The notes below the pieces were generated by a model. It did no database searches. It saw nothing but the letters and a program-made list of their open reading frames with translations, and was not told where the DNA came from. Position numbers and translations under genes: made by a program. A stretch of DNA of 64,000 bases from CAJXII01 sp965242915 (GTDB taxonomy: Bacteria; Campylobacterota; Campylobacteria; Campylobacterales; Arcobacteraceae). Positions 26,593 through 34,717 of the stretch are shown in pieces. Where the stretch lies: assembly GCA_965242915.1 (NCBI GenBank), contig CBDETN010000027.1:124001-188000 (forward strand). The letters run 5' to 3'. Position 1 is the first letter of the stretch; the number at the start of each line of letters is the position of its first letter.

Positions 26593-27311
26593 TGTATAAA
26601 AATAAGACATTCTTAGCCATTATTCCTGCCCGAGGTGGCAGCAAACGATTACCACGAAAGAATGTATTAGATTTAAATGATAAACCACTTATAGCTTGGA
26701 CTATTGAAGCTGCGCTTAAGAGCAACTATTGCGATGAAGTAATGGTTACTAGTGATGATGATGAGATCATAAAAATATCACAAGAGTATGGAGCAAAAGT
26801 ACCATTTAAACGACCTGATATTTTAGCAACGGATACGTCTACTAGACCAGAAGTTATAAAACATACAATTGATTTTTATAAAAATGAGTTACACAAAGAG
26901 TTTGACTATATTATATTTTTACAACCAACATCACCACTTAGAGATTCTAATGATATCGACAATGCAATAACATATATGTTTGAAAAACAATCTGATGCTA
27001 TAGTATCAGTTTGTGAAGTTGAACACCCAGTTCACTGGAGTGATACATTACCTAAAGATAAAAATATGAGTAAATTTCTAAGTGATGTCGCAGTTAAATC
27101 CAGAAGTCAAGACTTAGAAACAAACTATAGATTAAATGGCGCTGTTTATATATGTAAAATAACTAAATTTTTAGAACAAGGTTGTCTTTTTTTAGATAAA
27201 AATATTTATGCGTATGAGATGCCTCAAGAAATTTCTATTGATATAGATAAACAGTTAGATTTTGATATAGCTCAAATGATTTTAGAACATTATAATACCC
27301 CAAGAAAATAA
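26592..27311 (+). CDS. CMP-nonulosonic acid synthetase, NeuA family; C-terminus supplied by IS3
   Basis: Activates a sialic-acid-like sugar with CTP for transfer to protein. 239 residues. The nucleotide-binding opening AIIPARGGSKRLPRKNVLDLNDKPLIAWTI is intact, as are EVMVTSDDDEI, YIIFLQPTSPLRD and IDIDKQLDFDIA. The last native codons encode ILEHY. IS3 copy 2 begins at 27295, and its terminal repeat supplies the last residues NTPRK and the stop codon. Because the family usually ends close to this point, activity is probably retained. The IS separates this gene from the Maf glycosyltransferase further along. Confidence 0.87.
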   Translation: MYKNKTFLAIIPARGGSKRLPRKNVLDLNDKPLIAWTIEAALKSNYCDEVMVTSDDDEIIKISQEYGAKVPFKRPDILATDTSTRPEVIKHTIDFYKNELHKEFDYIIFLQPTSPLRDSNDIDNAITYMFEKQSDAIVSVCEVEHPVHWSDTLPKDKNMSKFLSDVAVKSRSQDLETNYRLNGAVYICKITKFLEQGCLFLDKNIYAYEMPQEISIDIDKQLDFDIAQMILEHYNTPRK

Positions 27312-28606
27312 GAACGAAAAAATAAGATTCTTATTCCTAAAAAGTTAAAATAATAAAATATTTAATAGGGGTAAAAAATGAGTACAAAAAGAAGAATATT
27401 TACAGCAGAATTTAAAACAAAAATTGTTTTAGAAGTTTTAAAAGGTGAAAAGACTTTAAATGAGATAGCAAGTAAAAATAATATAACACCTAAAAATATC
27501 CAAAATTGGAAGAAGATATTTTTGGATAATGCAGAGTTGGCAATGGAGCCTGCAAAGGCTATCAAAGAATATAAAGACGAAAACTTAAAATTACAATCTA
27601 AAATAGATGATTATGCAAAGATAGTAGGTAAAATGACAGTTGAAAAGGAATGGCTTGAGGAAAAGCTACAAAGCTTGGACTTATCTAATAAAAAAGAGTT
27701 GATAGAGTCTAAGCTAACATATATTTCAGTATCAACTCAATGTAAACTTATAAAATTAAATCCAAGCAGCTTATATTATAAGCCTATAGAAAATAAGCAT
27801 AAAATATCACTCAAAGATAATATAAATGATATTTATGAGCAAATACCAATATATGGAGCTTTAAAAGTTCATCAGCAACTTTTAGAAGATGGATACAATA
27901 TAAGTTTGAATACTGTTTATAAATATAGACAAGAGATGGGTTTAAAGCCAATATTAGCAGTTAAACCAATAAATCTATCAATAATAAAAAATACTCTTAC
28001 AAGCTTAGAGGAGTTGACATAGTAAAAGCAAATCAAGTATGGAGTACGGATATAACATATATCAAGATTAATGGCGGCATGGTTTATTTAGCAGCTATAA
28101 TTGATTGGTATTCTAAAGCTGTACTATCTTGGAAAATATCCAACACTATGGATTCAGCTTTAACAATGGATGTTCTAAATGAAGCATTATCGCTATATGG
28201 TAAACCTGAAATATTTAATACAGATCAAGGCAGTCAATACACAAGTCATATCCATACACAGACTTTAAAAGATAATGGCATCATTATCTCAATGGATGGT
28301 AAAGGTAGAGCTACTGATAATATTTGTATAGAGAGATTCTGGCGAAGTGCAAAAGTTGAAAGAATTTATCTAAATGAATATAACACAATTAAAGAGTTAA
28401 AAACTGATGTGAAAGATTATATTGATTTTTATAATCATAAAAGATTTCATCAAACTTTAAATTATAAAAAACCAATGAGTTTTTATTATGATAGTTTAAA
28501 AATTAATAATAAGGATTATGATAAATTAGTTGAAATTGTGGCATAAGGTAACAGGTGAAAAAGAGAATAAGGATTTAGAAAAAGTTGTCTTGTCTTCTTG
28601 GGGTAT
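27295..28606 (+). mobile_element. IS3-family insertion sequence, copy 2 (1312 bp, defective)
   Basis: Same inverted ends as copy 1 (ATACCCCAAGAA and TTCTTGGGGTAT) with TATA outside at 27291-27294 and 28607-28610. It is exactly 13 bp shorter than copy 1, which matches the 13-bp deletion in its transposase gene. It is in the opposite orientation to copy 1 and the same orientation as copy 3. It lies within the glycosylation island between the CMP-sugar synthetase and SIS isomerase genes, and its two ends form the last codons of both flanking genes. Confidence 0.93.
27378..28546 (+). pseudogene. IS3 transposase, frameshifted by a 13-bp deletion
   Basis: Identical in plan to the 393-residue transposase of copy 1. 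After NLSI (about residue 208) the 13 bases CCAGATAAGCAAC present in copies 1 and 3 are missing. The frame shifts and stops at 28022, and the DDE domain is open again from the ATG at 28079. The DNA-binding half and the catalytic half are therefore separated and the second half lacks the first catalytic Asp (WSTD). There is also a Lys-to-Asn change (SLKDNIND). Transposition would need enzyme from copy 1 or 3. Confidence 0.93.
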
Positions 28607-28865
28607 TATATATACTTATTTTTATATCATCTGATATATCAAGTCCTTCAAATTCTACTTTTTCTGGTATTCTATATCTTCCATTTGCTAAATCATCTAC
28701 TAAATTTCCAAGTGGCAAATGAATTAAATTAACCAAATCAGATTCTATTTTTTCACCTTCATAATAGCAAGTCTGCAACCAATATCCATTATTTTGTTTA
28801 TTTTGTTGTGATGCAACCCTTAGTGCTTCTTCAGAACTTAAAAAATAAGTATCTCTATATTTCAT
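28575..28865 (-). CDS. Hypothetical protein, C-terminal codons within IS3 copy 2
   Basis: Not recognised. 96 residues, no membrane segment or signal. It begins MKYRDTYFLSSEEALRVASQQN and contains the aromatic stretch NNGYWLQTCYYEGEK. The native sequence runs to about ...DDIKISI. The last residues, YNTPRRQDNFF, are encoded by the end of IS3 copy 2. If the two flanks of the IS are joined through a single TATA, an in-frame TAA appears right after KISI. So the original protein probably ended there and the IS added a short tail. It is divergent from the SIS isomerase gene. Confidence 0.5.
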   Translation of the reverse strand: MKYRDTYFLSSEEALRVASQQNKQNNGYWLQTCYYEGEKIESDLVNLIHLPLGNLVDDLANGRYRIPEKVEFEGLDISDDIKISIYNTPRRQDNFF

Positions 28866-28895
28866 ATACTATCTTTATATTAATTTTTGTTAAGC

Positions 28896-28901
28896 TATAA
28901 T
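28896..28901 (+). promoter_or_regulatory. -10 box (TATAAT) before the SIS isomerase gene
   Basis: A perfect TATAAT lies 41 bases before the ATG at 28943, in the 77-bp gap between divergent genes. Because IS3 copy 2 cuts the cluster, this promoter would be needed to express the SIS and Maf genes. No convincing -35 is visible. Confidence 0.45.
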
Positions 28902-28942
28902 ACCCTATAAATGTTTAACAGAAAATAAATAAGAGGCTAAAT

Positions 28943-29542
28943 ATGGATAATTTCATAAATAATTATATCAAGGATTTAATTAATTTATTACAAAATATTG
29001 ATAATAATAAAATCAAACAAATTATAGACCTAATAAATAGCACAAAAGGTAGAATTTATATCATAGGAAATGGAGGAAGTGCATCAACTGCTTCTCATAT
29101 GGTAAATGATTTGGGTGTTGGTTTGACTAGGAGAAATATTAAAAACTTAAATATAGAAAGCTTAAGCGATAACACTACAGTTTGTACCACACTAGCAAAT
29201 GATACTGGGTATGAAAATATATTTTATTATCAAATTAAAAATAAAATCACTTCTGATGACTTGTTGATTGCTATCTCATGTAGTGGAAATTCAGCAAATA
29301 TCATTAAAGCAGTTGAGTATGCAACAAATTTAAGCGTTACTATTATAGGTATTACAGGATTTGACGGTGGTAAACTAAAAGATTTATCAAATATAAATTT
29401 TCATATTGAAACAAAAGATGGTCAGTATGGTTTGGTAGAAGATTTACATATGATTTTAAATCATATTATTTATTCATACTATATTTCAACAAAACTAGAA
29501 AATGCGGTTTTATCGTTAGATAAAAAGTTTCTCCGAAAATAA
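28943..29542 (+). CDS. SIS-domain sugar isomerase, GmhA-like
   Basis: 199 residues with one SIS domain: the phosphosugar-binding loop IYIIGNGGSASTASHMVNDLG, then LLIAISCSGNSANIIKAVEYA and TIIGITGFDGG. The C-terminal EDLHMILNHIIYSYY carries the His/Glu expected of sedoheptulose-7-phosphate isomerase (GmhA). It could make D-glycero-D-manno-heptose-type precursors for surface or flagellar glycans, or act on another phosphosugar of the island. GAGG lies at a good distance upstream of the ATG. The Maf gene follows after 16 bases. Confidence 0.8.
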   Translation: MDNFINNYIKDLINLLQNIDNNKIKQIIDLINSTKGRIYIIGNGGSASTASHMVNDLGVGLTRRNIKNLNIESLSDNTTVCTTLANDTGYENIFYYQIKNKITSDDLLIAISCSGNSANIIKAVEYATNLSVTIIGITGFDGGKLKDLSNINFHIETKDGQYGLVEDLHMILNHIIYSYYISTKLENAVLSLDKKFLRK

Positions 29543-29558
29543 GGCAAGGAAATTTTAA

Positions 29559-31535
29559 ATGACACAAGAAGAAGCACAAAGTAAATGCCAAAGTACATAT
29601 CTTAGTAATTTATTATATTTAGAAGAAAATAATCCTGATTTATTTAAAAAGATAACTTTATTAGAAGTTGCTATTTCAGAGGGTATGTATAAAGAAAGAT
29701 ATAGTTTAGAATTTATAAACAATTCATTTGATGTAAGGGTATTGGCAGATGATACTTTTGTCTATAATAAGGACTTAGATAGTGATGCGATACAAAGAAT
29801 TCAAAATATCACAATGGATGAGAATAAAGGATTTAAAACTTTTAAGCCAATTGTTGTACCCCAAAATTATACAATAAATAAAGATATAACAAAAACATAT
29901 TTAGAAATATTATTTCCATTTATTGAATACTCGCAAAAATATAGTTCAAAAGAATTTAAAATGAAAAAGATTGAAAAGTTTATATTCTTTGGAGCTCTTC
30001 TTGGTCGCCATATTGAACTTTTTGTCAAAACTCATTCCCCAAAAGTAATATTAATAACTGAACAAGATATTGAGATGTTTAAATTATCTTTATTTATAAC
30101 TGATTATTCACTAATAGCTCAAAAAACTACTATACAGTTTTGTATTACTCAAGATATGAAGATATTTAATGATGCTATCCCTACTTTTTTAAATGAATAT
30201 GAGCTTTATAACTATATATTAAAATTTGATATTGTGAATGAAAACTATATTAGCTTTATTGATACATTTCTAAATTATTTATCAATTTCAGTTGATACAC
30301 AATGGCCTTTTTCAGCTGATTTATTAGTAATAAAAAGAGCGACAAAACTTATAAAAGAAAAATATAATTTTATAGACTTTAGTAAAACTTATGATATCTT
30401 TTCTAAAGATACACCGGTTATTATAGTAGCTCCTGGCCCATCAATGGCAGGAAAAATTCAATGGCTAAAAGAAAATCAAGATAAATTTATTATTTTATCA
30501 CTTGGAGCTGCTGTACAAACTTTATACAAGCACAACATAAAACCAGATATTATAACATCTGTTGATCCGTCTATATTAATTTTAAATCAATTTAAAGGTA
30601 TACCAGAAGAGTTTTTAAAAGATACTATACTTATAGCTGCATCAAATTCTATAGAATCTCTGTTTGATATATTCCAAAAATCAAATACATATATATATCA
30701 GGTTATTTTTGATCTTTTAAATCTTGGTTCGTTTGGAGGTAAATCTGTTGGAGATGTTACAATTGCAATCCTTCTACGACTTGGAGTTAAAAGATTATAT
30801 TTATTAGGTACAGACCTATGTGTCAATCAAGAAACAGGTTCACATTATGTAAAAGAGCATCAACACTATAAAGAGTTAGACAAAGTTGAAGCATACGACA
30901 CACTTCAAAATAAATTTGTAACAGATGTAGATATTATAGAAACAAAAGGAAATTTTCAAGATAAAATATTTACAACAAGACATTTTGGTTGTATATTGTA
31001 TCTTTATAAACAACATATAATTAATTTTGCTTATGAAGATACTAAAATATTTAATTTATCTGATGGTTCTTTTATTGAAAAAACTATTCCTTTAGATATA
31101 AAAGATGTTAATATTAAAGATAAAGTTAATAAACAATCTTGTTTAAACAATATTACTACTGAAATGACAGCATCTAACTTAACTGTGAAATCACTTTCCA
31201 CTAAAATATCATTAGTAGATAAAATTCTAAAACTATTAAATAAGTATAAACAATATGATTATAATACATACAATAATATGATGTATGATAAATTTACAAT
31301 AAATATAGAACTTATAGAATTATTACAACATGAAGAGAGACTTCAAATGGGAGATCATTTAATTAAATCCTTTAATAATAATGTTGAGGGATATGTAAAT
31401 ACATTTTTTAATACTAAAAAGAATCAAGTAAGTAAAAAACGATTTAATAAATTATTTCAACTTTGGATTAAGCCACAAATAACTATATTTGAAAAGTACA
31501 AAGAGTTATTGGAAAATCTTGATAAAAAAAGTTAG
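29559..31535 (+). CDS. Maf/DUF115 flagellin nonulosonic-acid glycosyltransferase
   Basis: Motility accessory factors transfer CMP-activated pseudaminic or legionaminic acid onto Ser/Thr of flagellin in the cytoplasm. 658 residues. The central DUF115 (MptE-like Rossmann) domain has VIIVAPGPSMAGKIQWLKEN, LSLGAAVQTLYKHNIKPDIITSVDPS, GGKSVGDVTIAILLRLGVKRLYLLGTDLC and THQH-like HYVKEHQHYKEL. N- and C-terminal helical parts flank it. It lies directly before the convergent flagellin genes, the usual place of maf genes in Campylobacterota. Its stop codon lies inside the shared terminator hairpin at 31531. Confidence 0.9.
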   Translation: MTQEEAQSKCQSTYLSNLLYLEENNPDLFKKITLLEVAISEGMYKERYSLEFINNSFDVRVLADDTFVYNKDLDSDAIQRIQNITMDENKGFKTFKPIVVPQNYTINKDITKTYLEILFPFIEYSQKYSSKEFKMKKIEKFIFFGALLGRHIELFVKTHSPKVILITEQDIEMFKLSLFITDYSLIAQKTTIQFCITQDMKIFNDAIPTFLNEYELYNYILKFDIVNENYISFIDTFLNYLSISVDTQWPFSADLLVIKRATKLIKEKYNFIDFSKTYDIFSKDTPVIIVAPGPSMAGKIQWLKENQDKFIILSLGAAVQTLYKHNIKPDIITSVDPSILILNQFKGIPEEFLKDTILIAASNSIESLFDIFQKSNTYIYQVIFDLLNLGSFGGKSVGDVTIAILLRLGVKRLYLLGTDLCVNQETGSHYVKEHQHYKELDKVEAYDTLQNKFVTDVDIIETKGNFQDKIFTTRHFGCILYLYKQHIINFAYEDTKIFNLSDGSFIEKTIPLDIKDVNIKDKVNKQSCLNNITTEMTASNLTVKSLSTKISLVDKILKLLNKYKQYDYNTYNNMMYDKFTINIELIELLQHEERLQMGDHLIKSFNNNVEGYVNTFFNTKKNQVSKKRFNKLFQLWIKPQITIFEKYKELLENLDKKS

Positions 31536-31562
31536 TAGTGTCTTTAAAAAGACACTACTAAC
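31531..31562. terminator. Bidirectional intrinsic terminator between maf and flagellin 1
   Basis: A perfect 15-bp stem, GTTAGTAGTGTCTTT pairing with AAAGACACTACTAAC, with a 2-base gap and A/T runs on both sides. It lies between the convergent Maf and flagellin genes and contains the Maf stop codon. It can stop transcription from both directions. Confidence 0.92.
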
Positions 31563-31570
31563 TTTTAAGA

Positions 31571-32425
31571 CTACTGAAGTAATCTCAATACATTCTGCTG
31601 AATAGCATTAGCTTGACTTATGGCATAAATACCAGCTTGTGCAATAATATTTTGCTTATTAAAATTCGCACTCTCTGATGCATAATCAACATCTCTAATA
31701 ATTGATTCTGCCGCTTTTAAGTTTGTTCTTGTTGTCATCATATTTCTTAAAGCTGACTCTATTTGATTTTGACCGGAACCAAATTCAGCTCTTACTGTAT
31801 TTAAATTTGTAAGTGCTGTATTAATTGCTTCCATAGCTTCTAATGCAACAGACGCTGTAAAAATACTAGCAGTGGTCATACCAGATAAACTCACCACTCC
31901 AACTGACCCACTGGTACCACTATCTATACTATCTGTTTTAGAAGCATAAGAAGTTGTTATAGTTACCTTGTCATTTATAGCATCTTCACCAATTTGAAAA
32001 TCAAAAGCAGTACCATCCAATAATGTTGTACCATTATAATTTGTACTTGAACTAATCGCATCAAACTGTTTAAGTAATGCTTTAATATCATTTAAAATTG
32101 CTGCTCTACCGTCAAAAGATGTTGTAGAAGTTGATGCTTGCATTAATTTAGTTTTTACAATATCTAAAATATTAGACTGCTCACCCATCGCTTTATCAGC
32201 AATTTGAATAAAAGTATTTGCAGAATTTGCATTAGCAATACCTTGTCCAACTGAAGAAGCTTGTGTTCTTAACTTATCAGCAATAGCCATACCAGAAGCA
32301 TCATCAGATGCTTTATTTATTCTAAGCCCGGTTGATAGTTTCTCTAACGAACTTGATAAATTCTTACCTACATTTACCGCTGATTCTTGCGCTGTTAAAG
32401 ACGCAACATTTGTATTAATTCTCAT
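31571..32425 (-). CDS. Flagellin (copy 1)
   Basis: 284 residues. The D0/D1 ends are classic: MRINTNVASLTAQESAVNVGKNLSSSLEKLSTGLRINKASDDASGMAIADKLR at the N-terminus, with ESIIRDVDYASESANFNKQNIIAQAGIYAISQANAIQQNVLRLLQ at the C-terminus. The Ser/Thr-rich middle (about residues 165-195) is short and is the likely surface for glycosylation. It has no Sec signal because it is exported by the flagellar machinery. It differs from the next copy at only two residues (Ala instead of Val near 117, and Arg instead of Lys near the end). AAAGGA lies before the ATG. Confidence 0.95.
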   Translation of the reverse strand: MRINTNVASLTAQESAVNVGKNLSSSLEKLSTGLRINKASDDASGMAIADKLRTQASSVGQGIANANSANTFIQIADKAMGEQSNILDIVKTKLMQASTSTTSFDGRAAILNDIKALLKQFDAISSSTNYNGTTLLDGTAFDFQIGEDAINDKVTITTSYASKTDSIDSGTSGSVGVVSLSGMTTASIFTASVALEAMEAINTALTNLNTVRAEFGSGQNQIESALRNMMTTRTNLKAAESIIRDVDYASESANFNKQNIIAQAGIYAISQANAIQQNVLRLLQ

Positions 32426-32454
32426 AATTTAATCCTTTTAATTTATGACACATT

Positions 32455-32549
32455 GTAAAGTTCTCACTTTACAGACTAATTACATTCTCATTATGATATA
32501 AAATCACTCTGAGCATAAGGACTCTCACCTTTTGGTATCAATTGATACC
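32455..32549 (-). promoter_or_regulatory. Structured leader of flagellin 1 (hairpin and palindrome)
   Basis: On the transcript, GTAAAGT pairs with ACTTTAC around a GAGA loop (32455-32472), about 30 bases before the ATG. Further upstream is the perfect 16-base palindrome GGTATCAATTGATACC (32534-32549). The same leader occurs before flagellin 2, with one palindrome mismatch (33567-33582). Both lie downstream of the predicted -10 (32564-32569), giving a leader of about 130 bases. The function is unknown; control of mRNA stability or translation is possible. Confidence 0.45.
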
Positions 32550-32563
32550 TATATGTAACTAAA

Positions 32564-32597
32564 ATTGTAACACTACATTTCTTAAAATTAGATTAAA
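32564..32597 (-). promoter_or_regulatory. Late-flagellar promoter element upstream of flagellin 1
   Basis: Minus-strand block TTAATCTAATTTTAAGAA (within 32577-32597), then ATG and 6 bases, then the -10-like hexamer TACAAT (32564-32569). Apart from one base of the block's edge it is identical to the flgK element, although the surrounding DNA is unrelated. The same spacing in three promoters supports a functional unit covering the -35 region. Confidence 0.65.
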
Positions 32598-32603
32598 TCT
32601 CTT

Positions 32604-33458
32604 CTATTGTAATAACTTTAGTACATTCTGCTGAATAGCATTAGCTTGACTTATGGCATAAATACCAGCTTGTGCAATAATATTTTGCTTATTAAAATTC
32701 GCACTCTCTGATGCATAATCAACATCTCTAATAATTGATTCTGCCGCTTTTAAGTTTGTTCTTGTTGTCATCATATTTCTTAAAGCTGACTCTATTTGAT
32801 TTTGACCGGAACCAAATTCAGCTCTTACTGTATTTAAATTTGTAAGTGCTGTATTAATTGCTTCCATAGCTTCTAATGCAACAGACGCTGTAAAAATACT
32901 AGCAGTGGTCATACCAGATAAACTCACCACTCCAACTGACCCACTGGTACCACTATCTATACTATCTGTTTTAGAAGCATAAGAAGTTGTTATAGTTACC
33001 TTGTCATTTATAGCATCTTCACCAATTTGAAAATCAAAAGCAGTACCATCCAATAATGTTGTACCATTATAATTTGTACTTGAACTAATCACATCAAACT
33101 GTTTAAGTAATGCTTTAATATCATTTAAAATTGCTGCTCTACCGTCAAAAGATGTTGTAGAAGTTGATGCTTGCATTAATTTAGTTTTTACAATATCTAA
33201 AATATTAGACTGCTCACCCATCGCTTTATCAGCAATTTGAATAAAAGTATTTGCAGAATTTGCATTAGCAATACCTTGTCCAACTGAAGAAGCTTGTGTT
33301 CTTAACTTATCAGCAATAGCCATACCAGAAGCATCATCAGATGCTTTATTTATTCTAAGCCCGGTTGATAGTTTCTCTAACGAACTTGATAAATTCTTAC
33401 CTACATTTACCGCTGATTCTTGCGCTGTTAAAGACGCAACATTTGTATTAATTCTCAT
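32604..33458 (-). CDS. Flagellin (copy 2)
   Basis: 284 residues, almost identical at DNA level to flagellin 1, including the leader, which indicates a recent tandem duplication or gene conversion. All D0/D1 features are intact, so both copies should be functional filament subunits. It ends before an approximately 178-bp gap that holds the promoter and leader of copy 1. Between the copy 2 stop and the copy 1 promoter block there are only a few bases and no terminator, so read-through is likely. Confidence 0.95.
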   Translation of the reverse strand: MRINTNVASLTAQESAVNVGKNLSSSLEKLSTGLRINKASDDASGMAIADKLRTQASSVGQGIANANSANTFIQIADKAMGEQSNILDIVKTKLMQASTSTTSFDGRAAILNDIKALLKQFDVISSSTNYNGTTLLDGTAFDFQIGEDAINDKVTITTSYASKTDSIDSGTSGSVGVVSLSGMTTASIFTASVALEAMEAINTALTNLNTVRAEFGSGQNQIESALRNMMTTRTNLKAAESIIRDVDYASESANFNKQNIIAQAGIYAISQANAIQQNVLKLLQ

Positions 33459-33595
33459 AATTTAATCCTTTTAATTTATGACACATTGTAAAGTTCTCAC
33501 TTTACAGACTAATTACATTCTCATTATGATATAAAATCACTCTGAGCATAAGGACTCTCACCTTTTGGTATCAATTAATACCTATACTATATGAA

Positions 33596-33629
33596 AGTAT
33601 AACAACACATTTCTTAAGATTAGATTAAT
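33596..33629 (-). promoter_or_regulatory. Late-flagellar promoter element upstream of flagellin 2
   Basis: Minus-strand block TTAATCTAATCTTAAGAA (within 33609-33629), then ATG and 6 bases, then the -10-like hexamer TATACT (33596-33601). It lies after the terminator of the third flagellin gene, so it is an independent promoter. The leader is about 130 bases. Confidence 0.65.
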
Positions 33630-33660
33630 TTAATACATTTTATATAATATTTAACTTATA

Positions 33661-33695
33661 AAAAAAGCCTAGTCAAATAATGACTAGGCTTTTTC
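33661..33695. terminator. Intrinsic terminator downstream of flagellin 3
   Basis: The 9-bp stem GCCTAGTCA / TGACTAGGC has a 5-base loop and is bounded by A6 on the left and T5 on the right, so it works in either direction. It lies 30 bases beyond the stop of the third flagellin copy and isolates the flagellin 2 promoter. Confidence 0.9.
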
Positions 33696-33724
33696 CTATA
33701 AAAGATTTAAACTAAATTATATAA

Positions 33725-34579
33725 TTACTGAAGTAATTTAAGAACATTTTGCTGAACTTGATTAGCTTGACTAATAGCATAAGTTCCAGCTTGTGCAATA
33801 ATATTTTGTTTATTAAAGTTCGCACTCTCTGCTGCATAATCAACATCTCTGATAATTGACTCTGCCGCTTTTATATTTGTTTTAGCTGTCATCATATTTC
33901 TTAATGCTGACTCTATTTGATTTTGACCGGAACCAAATTCAGCTCTTACTATATTTAAATTTGTAATAGCAGTATCAATAGCTTTCCATAGCCTCAAGTG
34001 CAACAGCAGCAGTAAAACTAGCAGCAGTGGTCATACCAGATAAACTCACCACTCCAACTGACCCACCGGTACCACTGTCTATACTAGCCGTTTTTGCAGC
34101 ATAAGAAGTTGTAACAGTTACCTTATCAGTGCTTAATTCTCCAATTTGAAAATTAAAATCACTTCCGTCTAATAACTTTTGACCATTATAATTTGTACTT
34201 GAACTAATTGCATTAAACTGTGTAAGTAATCCTTTAATATCATTTAAAATTGCTGTTCTACCGTCACTTGATGTAGTTGAAGTTGCTGCTTGCATCAATT
34301 TGGTTTTTACAATATCCATAATATTAGATTGTTCTGACATGGCTTTATCTGCTATTTGTATAAAAGTATTCGCAGAATTTGCATTTTGAATACCTTGAGA
34401 TATTGATGAAGCTTGAGTTCTAAGTTTATCAGCAATAGCCATCCCAGAAGCATCATCTGATGCTTTTGTAATTTGTAAACCCGAAGCTAATCTTCCAAGA
34501 GAGGCTGATAATTTTTTATTAACTTGTGCATTTGATTCCAGTTGCTGTCATTGCCGCTACATTTGTTATTAATTCTCAT
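33725..34579 (-). pseudogene. Third flagellin gene, broken by three small indels
   Basis: The gene starts like the others (ATG at 34579) but has an extra A (AATAACAAATG instead of AATACAAATG) that shifts the frame at codon 5. A second shift follows shortly after (before LESNAQVNKKL). A third, one extra A in GGAAAGCTATTG, lies near 33985 and splits AVALEAMES from AIDTAITNL. Between the lesions the coding sequence is well conserved (155- and 92-residue open parts), but the sequence is clearly diverged from copies 1 and 2. Its -10 hexamer is also not conserved. It may be a silent donor for recombination or a recent pseudogene; assembly errors in A runs are the main alternative. Confidence 0.85.
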
Positions 34580-34696
34580 AATTTACTATCCCTTTTAACA
34601 TCTTGTATAACATATTTAGAAGTATTATACAGATACAAATCTTAAATATAGCTTATAAAACTAATATAAACCGTGTATTTATCGGATGTTGTAGGT

Positions 34697-34717
34697 ATTT
34701 CTTAAAGTTAGATTAAT
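34697..34717 (-). promoter_or_regulatory. Late-flagellar promoter block upstream of flagellin 3
   Basis: Minus-strand block TTAATCTAACTTTAAGAA as in the three other promoters, but the hexamer at the expected place reads ACATCC, not TAnAAT. A GATAAA lies 6 bases further on, and TCCGATAA recalls a sigma-28 -10. Loss of the standard -10 agrees with the broken gene. The block overlaps the stop codon of the small gene upstream. Confidence 0.5.
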
